13,599 nt of DNA, from positions 1-13,599 of the forward strand of contig DAOVOW010000015.1 in the NCBI GenBank assembly GCA_030629485.1. The letters are read 5' to 3'. Made by a program: the position numbers and the translations under genes. The notes below the pieces were generated by a model. It had not been told where the DNA came from and searched no databases. It saw only the letters and a list, made by a program, of their open reading frames with translations. This document shows, in pieces, positions 6,861 through 11,595 of this stretch. The DNA comes from a bacterium. GTDB lineage: Bacteria > Zixibacteria > MSB-5A5 > GN15 > FEB-12. Numbering within the stretch: the stretch's first letter is position 1; each line of letters begins with the position of its first letter.

Positions 6861-8582
6861 ATGAATGGTTCCAGACGGCCGGTGGAGTTCCGTGCCATAG
6901 CAAGCCAGATTATGGCTCTGGCCGACAGTGGCATTCCCCGAGCCGAGTTCCTTAAGGAAGTCTCCGAATTGCTGATCCGATTCAGTAAGTGCGATTTCGT
7001 CAAACTGGTCTTGATAAAGCGTGGACGCCGGTACCGCTGCGAGTTGAGCCGAGGCAAGGGAAAGGCATTCAGATTCGAAGAAACACCAACACCGCGAATC
7101 GCCGTGGATGAGCCCACCTGGACCTCTGACAAGAACGGTCCCCTGGAACATCTTTGCATCGAAATGATCGACAGACGGTTCGATCCTTCGCTGCCGTGGT
7201 TTACCGAGAATGGTAGTCTCTGGTCGGGCGACCTGATGAAAACTCCCCTGAGGGAACTCACTTCCGCTGCCGCCGGTGAGACGCTTGGACTCAGCATCGG
7301 CAAAGGCTCAAGGTCAGTGGCAATAATCCCGGTGGAATCCAGTTTGGATCGTATCGGTCTGTTGGAATTGGAGAGCAGTGCTGCGGACTTCTTCATCAAG
7401 CAGCAGATCGAATCATATGAATCAGTGGCTCAGACTCTCGGAATCGCGTTGTCTCATCGACGGCTGCGGGTAGAATTGCGCGAACGTGTCAAAGAACTAA
7501 CCTGTCTGTACGGAATCGCAAAGCTGGCAGCCCAGCCGGAAATCTCCTTGGAAGAAGTGCTGCAAAGCACGGTGGAATTGCTCCCACCGGGTTGGCTCTA
7601 CCCGGACATATGCTGTGCGCGCATTGGGCTGGATGACCGCATTTACACGACTCCGGGATTCAGAAGGCCGGTACGGAGCCTCAAGGCCAATATCGTAATC
7701 GACGGTCAGAAGCGCGGCTATGTCGAAGTCGGTTACGTGTGGGAGAAACCTCCGATCGATGAAGGTCCATTCCTGAATGAAGAGCGCAGTCTGATTGATG
7801 CTGTTGCCTTGGAGGTGGCCACAATCGTAGAACAGCAGCAAGCCGATGAAGAGAAGTCGAGACTGCAGGAGCAACTGAGACATGCCGATCGTCTTGCTAC
7901 CATAGGCCAGCTTGGAGCCGGGCTTGCCCACGAACTCAACGAGCCATTGGCTAACGTCCTTGGTTTCGCCCAATTGCTGGCAAAGAACGAGGGACTGCCA
8001 GACCAAGCCAAACAGGACATAGATAAGATCGTTTCAGCTTCTTTGCACGCTCGAGAAGTGATCTCAAAACTCCTTGTATTCGCCAGGGAGAAAACTCCCG
8101 AAAGAACGCGATTGCATATCAGTGCCTTGGTAGAAGACGGGCTCTATTTCCTCAAGTCGAGGTGTGCCAAGGCTGGTATCGAACTCTCCTGCAAGCTTGA
8201 GCCAGACTTGCCTGAGATCACTGCGGATCGATCACAACTTCTACAAGTGGTGACCAATCTGGTCGTCAACTCCATACAGGCTATGTCGCAGGGCGGCCAA
8301 CTCACGATTACAACAGCATGCGACGACGACCGGATATTGCTGACTGTTGAAGATACGGGAACCGGCATGAGTGAGGATACTATGAAACGGGTGTTCGACC
8401 CGTTCTTCACCACTAAAGACGTCGACCAGGGGACAGGATTGGGTTTGTCGGTCGTCCACGGTATCATCACCTCTCACAAGGGCACAATCGAAGTAGAAAG
8501 CGTAATCGGCACGGGAACCAAGTTCCTGATTCGGTTACCAATGGGAACGGTCAAAGGGAGTAGGAACTATTCTAATGACTAA
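6861..8582 (+). CDS. Soluble GAF-GAF sensor histidine kinase
   Basis: 573 residues from the ATG at 6861, which has AGG 4 nt upstream and lies about 37 nt after the predicted transcription start; 6828 is an alternative start. There is no signal peptide or membrane span, so it should sense a cytoplasmic signal. Residues about 10-200 form a divergent GAF-like domain. Residues about 205-330 are a second GAF-like domain of the type common in sensor kinases (LYGIAKLAAQPEISLEEVL ... LLPPGW). The dimerisation/phosphoacceptor domain carries His357 in AHELNEPL. The ATPase domain has the N-box TNLVVNSIQAM (Asn466, Asn470), the G1 box EDTGTGM (Asp498), the F-box DPFFTT and the G2 box GTGLGL. All catalytic boxes are intact. 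It overlaps the response regulator gene by 8 bp, so the two are translationally coupled partners. The ligand is unknown; redox or metabolite sensing would fit the downstream genes. Confidence 0.92.
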   Translation: MNGSRRPVEFRAIASQIMALADSGIPRAEFLKEVSELLIRFSKCDFVKLVLIKRGRRYRCELSRGKGKAFRFEETPTPRIAVDEPTWTSDKNGPLEHLCIEMIDRRFDPSLPWFTENGSLWSGDLMKTPLRELTSAAAGETLGLSIGKGSRSVAIIPVESSLDRIGLLELESSAADFFIKQQIESYESVAQTLGIALSHRRLRVELRERVKELTCLYGIAKLAAQPEISLEEVLQSTVELLPPGWLYPDICCARIGLDDRIYTTPGFRRPVRSLKANIVIDGQKRGYVEVGYVWEKPPIDEGPFLNEERSLIDAVALEVATIVEQQQADEEKSRLQEQLRHADRLATIGQLGAGLAHELNEPLANVLGFAQLLAKNEGLPDQAKQDIDKIVSASLHAREVISKLLVFAREKTPERTRLHISALVEDGLYFLKSRCAKAGIELSCKLEPDLPEITADRSQLLQVVTNLVVNSIQAMSQGGQLTITTACDDDRILLTVEDTGTGMSEDTMKRVFDPFFTTKDVDQGTGLGLSVVHGIITSHKGTIEVESVIGTGTKFLIRLPMGTVKGSRNYSND

Positions 8583-9921
8583 GCCGCAAGGACGACCTCA
8601 TTTATTAGTGGTGGACGATTCCCTTGAGACGCTTGAGGTACTCCAGCGGAACCTGTCTTCAAAGGGGTATGTTGTTCACACGGCGCCAAGTGTGGAGGCT
8701 GCACTGGAGGCTCTGGAAACGGAGTCGATTGATCTGGTTATCACCGATTACAGGATGCCCCGGGTGAGCGGCGTGGAACTGGTGCGACATGTCCGCGAAA
8801 ACCTCAAGGACACCGAAGTCATGATGATTACCGGGTACGCTTCGATCGGCGGAGCGGTAGAAGCCGTGAAGTATGGAGCCGAGGACTATCTAGCTAAGCC
8901 GTTTACCGATGACGAACTGTTCAGCGCCGTAGAGCGGGCTTTGGACAAGCTACATAAGCGACGCACGACCAGTGTGTTAGCCGCCAAGGTGACCGTTGAA
9001 TCCTACGGTATCCTTGGGGAGTCCAAGGCCATGCAGGGGGTATTCAAGGCCATAGGTAAAGCCTCCGGCACCGCGGCAACCGTCCTCATTACCGGGGAGA
9101 GCGGGACTGGTAAAGAACTGGTCGCACGCGCTGTCCATTATGGCAGCGTGCGCGCATCAGCTCCGTTTGTTCCGGTGAATTGCGGCGGCATACCCGAGAG
9201 TCTGCTGGAAAGCGAACTGTTCGGTCATGTAAAAGGAGCCTTTACCGGAGCCGTCGACACACGGGCCGGTTTCTTTCAGACGGCTGAAGGCGGCACCATA
9301 TTTCTCGATGAAATCAGTGAAACCAGTCTTGCTATGCAGGTCAAGCTTCTTCGCGTCCTTCAAGACAAAGAAGTATGCATGGTCGGTGACACGCGTTCAC
9401 GCAAGGTTGACGTGCACATCGTCGCGGCGACAAACAAAGACCTAAATGATCTTGTGGCGAAGGACCTTTTCCGCCAGGATCTTTTCTTCCGTCTCAATGT
9501 TATCACGATTGCCGTTCCTCCCCTGCGCATGAGGAATAATGATGTCCTCATTCTGGCTCGACACTTCGCTGCCAAGTACACCCTGGAAGCGGGCAGACCG
9601 CCTCTGAGTTTTTCAGACGACGCCCTGAACGCCTTGCGACATTATGATTGGCCAGGCAATGTAAGGGAGTTGGAAAACGTGATACAGCGACTTGTCGTCA
9701 TGACAGACGGCGAAATGGTCGATGCGCCGGACCTGCCTTCGCTGATGCGGTTTTCGGTGTCCCGACACATGGGTTTGCACCGCAAGCTGGCCGAAGTGGA
9801 GGGGGAATATATCAGAAACGTTCTGGCCAGCGTGGGTGGCAACAAGACTCGTGCCGCTGAGATACTGGGTATCGACCGCAAGACACTCCGAGAGAAGCTG
9901 AAAGAGAATAAAACCTCCTGA
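8575..9921 (+). CDS. NtrC-family sigma-54-dependent response regulator
   Basis: 448 residues in three standard parts. The receiver domain (about 8-120) has the acidic pair Asp14/Asp15, phosphoacceptor Asp58 in TDYRMP, Thr86 and Lys108. The AAA+ domain (about 145-380) has Walker A GESGTGKE (174-181), the sigma-54-contacting loop GAFTGA (221-226), Walker B FLDE (Asp245/Glu246), arginine fingers in FRQDLFFRLN and the WPGNVREL motif (359-366). A Fis-type helix-turn-helix closes the protein (about 402-444, NKTRAAEILGIDRKTLREKL). An intact GAFTGA means it should activate sigma-54 promoters. The gene starts inside the end of the kinase gene, with AGGA 9 nt before the ATG. Its likely target is the sigma-54 promoter about 220 bp downstream at 10138-10152, via the paired inverted repeats at 9997 and 10056. 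Confidence 0.95.
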   Translation: MTKPQGRPHLLVVDDSLETLEVLQRNLSSKGYVVHTAPSVEAALEALETESIDLVITDYRMPRVSGVELVRHVRENLKDTEVMMITGYASIGGAVEAVKYGAEDYLAKPFTDDELFSAVERALDKLHKRRTTSVLAAKVTVESYGILGESKAMQGVFKAIGKASGTAATVLITGESGTGKELVARAVHYGSVRASAPFVPVNCGGIPESLLESELFGHVKGAFTGAVDTRAGFFQTAEGGTIFLDEISETSLAMQVKLLRVLQDKEVCMVGDTRSRKVDVHIVAATNKDLNDLVAKDLFRQDLFFRLNVITIAVPPLRMRNNDVLILARHFAAKYTLEAGRPPLSFSDDALNALRHYDWPGNVRELENVIQRLVVMTDGEMVDAPDLPSLMRFSVSRHMGLHRKLAEVEGEYIRNVLASVGGNKTRAAEILGIDRKTLREKLKENKTS

Positions 9922-9933
9922 ATCCGAACAGTT

Positions 9934-9970
9934 CCACCGGGGAATTTCTCCCCGGTGGTTCGTATTTCCC
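9934..9970 (+). terminator. Rho-independent terminator of the two-component operon
   Basis: A perfect 10-bp GC-rich stem (CCACCGGGGA/TCCCCGGTGG, 9934-9958) with a 5-nt loop ATTTC, followed by TTCGTATTT. It lies 12 nt after the response regulator stop and separates this operon from the oxidoreductase operon. Confidence 0.85.
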
Positions 9971-9996
9971 CGTTTATGTCTACTTGTTCTGGAGAA

Positions 9997-10011
9997 GATT
10001 GAGACGCAATC
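9997..10011 (+). promoter_or_regulatory. Inverted repeat, candidate enhancer site 1 for the NtrC-type regulator
   Basis: GATTG-AGACG-CAATC, perfect 5-bp arms with a 5-bp spacer. Its core ATTG-N5-CAAT is shared with the repeat at 10056-10070. Its centre (10004) lies about 159 bp upstream of the start predicted for the sigma-54 promoter, inside the usual range for NtrC-family enhancers. Confidence 0.5.
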
Positions 10012-10055
10012 GTCCTGTCCGGTGATTTCCTCCAACTAAACTCCCCATCGCATCG

Positions 10056-10070
10056 CATTGCAATACAATG
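10056..10070 (+). promoter_or_regulatory. Inverted repeat, candidate enhancer site 2 for the NtrC-type regulator
   Basis: CATTG-CAATA-CAATG, the same ATTG-N5-CAAT architecture as the repeat 59 bp upstream. Its centre (10063) lies about 100 bp before the predicted sigma-54 start. A further small palindrome, GAGAT-A-ATCTC (10070-10080), adjoins it. Confidence 0.5.
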
Positions 10071-10137
10071 AGATAATCTCCAGGGTATCCCATCTCACTC
10101 GCTCACAGCAGTCGCTCGAACTTGCAACGCAGACATC

Positions 10138-10152
10138 GGCACACCGATTGCT
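10138..10152 (+). promoter_or_regulatory. Sigma-54 (RpoN) promoter of the oxidoreductase operon
   Basis: GGCAC-ACCGA-TTGCT fits the -24/-12 consensus TGGCAC-N5-TTGCW. The invariant GG (10138-10139) and GC (10150-10151) are separated by exactly 10 bp. Transcription would start near 10163, leaving a leader of about 185-230 nt. The gene directly upstream encodes a sigma-54 activator with an intact GAFTGA loop, which makes the match more credible. Confidence 0.65.
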
Positions 10153-10232
10153 AATGATGCCGAGTGTGAGTGCCAGGGTCGACGCATGCGGCGCCACCTG
10201 TAGGAGATAAAGACAGGTTGGAATTCTTGAGG

Positions 10233-10313
10233 ATGAGCAGACGTCAACAGCTTCTAAACAGACTGACAGAGAGAAGCACGGATCACATGTTCTTTGTGTC
10301 AGGATTGCGATGA
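10233..10313 (+). CDS. Possible 26-codon leader ORF
   Basis: Frame from an ATG at 10233 (MSRRQQLLNRLTER...) to TGA at 10311-10313. The stop overlaps the next small ATG as ATGA. It sits wholly in the predicted sigma-54 leader. The upstream ribosome binding sequence is poor: GAGG directly touches the ATG and GGA is 10 nt away. It may be only an open frame by chance and is listed because it chains with the next small ORF. Confidence 0.2.
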   Translation: MSRRQQLLNRLTERSTDHMFFVSGLR

Positions 10314-10342
10314 ACGAGAGTATCTGCAACCAAAGGAGGTAG
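10310..10342 (+). CDS. Possible 10-codon leader ORF ending in the next Shine-Dalgarno
   Basis: Encodes MNESICNQRR and stops at TAG (10340-10342). Its last codons are the AAAGGAGGT ribosome binding site of the ATG at 10348, so ribosomes terminating here could feed re-initiation. Its start overlaps the stop of the preceding 26-codon frame. Coding status is uncertain. Confidence 0.2.
   Translation: MNESICNQRR
10332..10340 (+). promoter_or_regulatory. Near-perfect ribosome binding site for an upstream start at 10348
   Basis: AAAGGAGGT, 7 nt before an ATG at 10348 that is in frame with the small cysteine protein and would add 16 residues. A second strong site (AAGGAGG, 10381-10387) precedes the ATG at 10396 by 8 nt. 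Two excellent sites in one frame suggest either two isoforms or an in-frame duplication of the initiation signal. Confidence 0.5.
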
Positions 10343-10395
10343 CAAGAATGCTGGGTGTAAGAGTGAAAGAAGCCGGGCCGAAGGAGGAGTTCGCA

Positions 10396-10677
10396 ATGTC
10401 AAGTTCTTATATATTTGTCGGACTTTGTGCAACGTGCAACAACGCCGCGGACTGTGTCTACCGGAAACGTCGTGGGGCGGATGCGATATACTGCGAGATG
10501 TTTGATGGTTATGCGCGTCCAAACGGCAACGGCAAGCGTGTCGCTACCATTGTGACGACACTGGAAATCGCGAAATCCACTGAATTCAAAGGCCTGTGTG
10601 TGAATTGTGAAGACCGTGATACCTGTAAGCTTCCCAGACCGGAAGGTGGTGTCTGGCATTGTGAGGAATACAAATAG
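10396..10677 (+). CDS. Small eight-cysteine protein with duplicated CxxC-type motif
   Basis: 93 residues from the ATG at 10396 (109 if translation starts at 10348, which also has a strong ribosome binding site). It holds two copies of a four-cysteine unit: GLCATCNNAADC...YCEMF at the N-terminal end and GLCVNCEDRDTC...HCEEY at the C-terminal end. The spacing in each is C-x2-C-x5-C followed by C 13-15 residues later. Each unit could bind zinc or an iron-sulfur cluster; the metal is not determinable from sequence. It opens the operon and lies 22 bp before the NuoE-like gene, so a role in the oxidoreductase complex, as a subunit, electron-transfer module or assembly helper, is plausible. I recall similar small proteins beside redox genes in anaerobes but know no named family. 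Confidence 0.8.
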   Translation: MSSSYIFVGLCATCNNAADCVYRKRRGADAIYCEMFDGYARPNGNGKRVATIVTTLEIAKSTEFKGLCVNCEDRDTCKLPRPEGGVWHCEEYK

Positions 10678-10699
10678 CGCATGCGGATGAAAGAGAGAA

Positions 10700-11551
10700 A
10701 TGGCATCTGAGGAAATATCGAAGATCGTAGAAAAGGTCGGCTCCAGCAAGGGAGGGCTTATCTCTATTCTGGAGGAGATACAGGCCAAGTACAGTTATCT
10801 GCCCGAGGATGCTCTGCGAGCCGTTGCGGAAGAAACCGGTCGCTCGCTCATTGACATATACGGCGTGGCGACCTTCTACCGAGCGTTCAGTCTCAAACCC
10901 CGAGGAAAGCATCTCATCTCTGTTTGTCTGGGAACAGCCTGCCACGTTCGGGGTGGACCGGCCATTGCGGAGGAGATTGAACGGCAGTTGGGAATCAAAG
11001 GCGGTGAGACGACTTCAGACAATGAGTTCACGCTGGAAACGGTCAACTGTCTGGGGGCCTGCGCTCTTGGTCCGGTAGTTGTTGCCGACGGGCACTACTT
11101 CTCCAAAATGAGAACCTCGATGGTTAAGGAGATACTTGATAAGGTAATCACCGGCCTGGATCGGGTTGAAATCGATACCGATCAGCGCGTGTTTCCGCTT
11201 GAGGTCAGTTGCGCCCGGTGCAACCACAGCCTGTTGGACCCGCGGAACGTGATTGACGGCCACCCGTCCATTCGCATAACGGTGTCTTTTGGCAACAAGC
11301 ACGGTTGGTTCTGCCTGTCGAGTCTCTATGGAAGCTACGAAGTGTCCTCGGAGTATGATATACCCACCGACACCATCGTTAACGTGTTTTGCCCTCATTG
11401 CCACGCTGAATTGATCGGTGGCTCCAAATGCGGTGAGTGCGGCGCGCCGATGGTGCCGATGATCGTCCGCGGTGGTGGTGTGGTCCAGATTTGCTCTCGT
11501 CGTGGCTGTAAGGGCCACTTGTTGGATCTGGGCGGCGCCGCATCGGAATAA
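10700..11551 (+). CDS. nuoE: NuoE-like [2Fe-2S] thioredoxin-fold subunit with long cysteine-rich C-terminal extension
   Basis: 283 residues. The first about 160 are a standard NuoE/HydC-type subunit: an N-terminal helical part (LPEDALRAVAEETG ... DIYGVATFYRAF) and a thioredoxin-like domain with all four [2Fe-2S] ligands, Cys76 and Cys81 (CLGTAC) and Cys117 and Cys121 (CLGAC). NuoE normally ends there. Here about 120 further residues carry C171xxC174, Cys205, C231xxC234, C244xxC247, Cys265 and Cys270, a pattern that looks like one or two zinc ribbons. The family passes electrons between NADH/FMN of the NuoF-like partner and other clusters. The partner gene follows after 44 bp. The start has only an AG-rich ribosome binding sequence (AAAGAGAG). 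The symbol reflects homology and does not imply Complex I membership, because electron-bifurcating hydrogenases use the same fold. Confidence 0.93.
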   Translation: MASEEISKIVEKVGSSKGGLISILEEIQAKYSYLPEDALRAVAEETGRSLIDIYGVATFYRAFSLKPRGKHLISVCLGTACHVRGGPAIAEEIERQLGIKGGETTSDNEFTLETVNCLGACALGPVVVADGHYFSKMRTSMVKEILDKVITGLDRVEIDTDQRVFPLEVSCARCNHSLLDPRNVIDGHPSIRITVSFGNKHGWFCLSSLYGSYEVSSEYDIPTDTIVNVFCPHCHAELIGGSKCGECGAPMVPMIVRGGGVVQICSRRGCKGHLLDLGGAASE

Positions 11552-11595
11552 TGCTTGGACCCAATCCGTCACGAAGTATGAGGAGAGATCGATAA

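Noticed and set aside
10036..10329. Minus-strand open frame of 97 codons in the control region
   Set aside because: It overlaps the sigma-54 promoter and enhancer repeats, has no ribosome binding site and a composition unlike the real genes.
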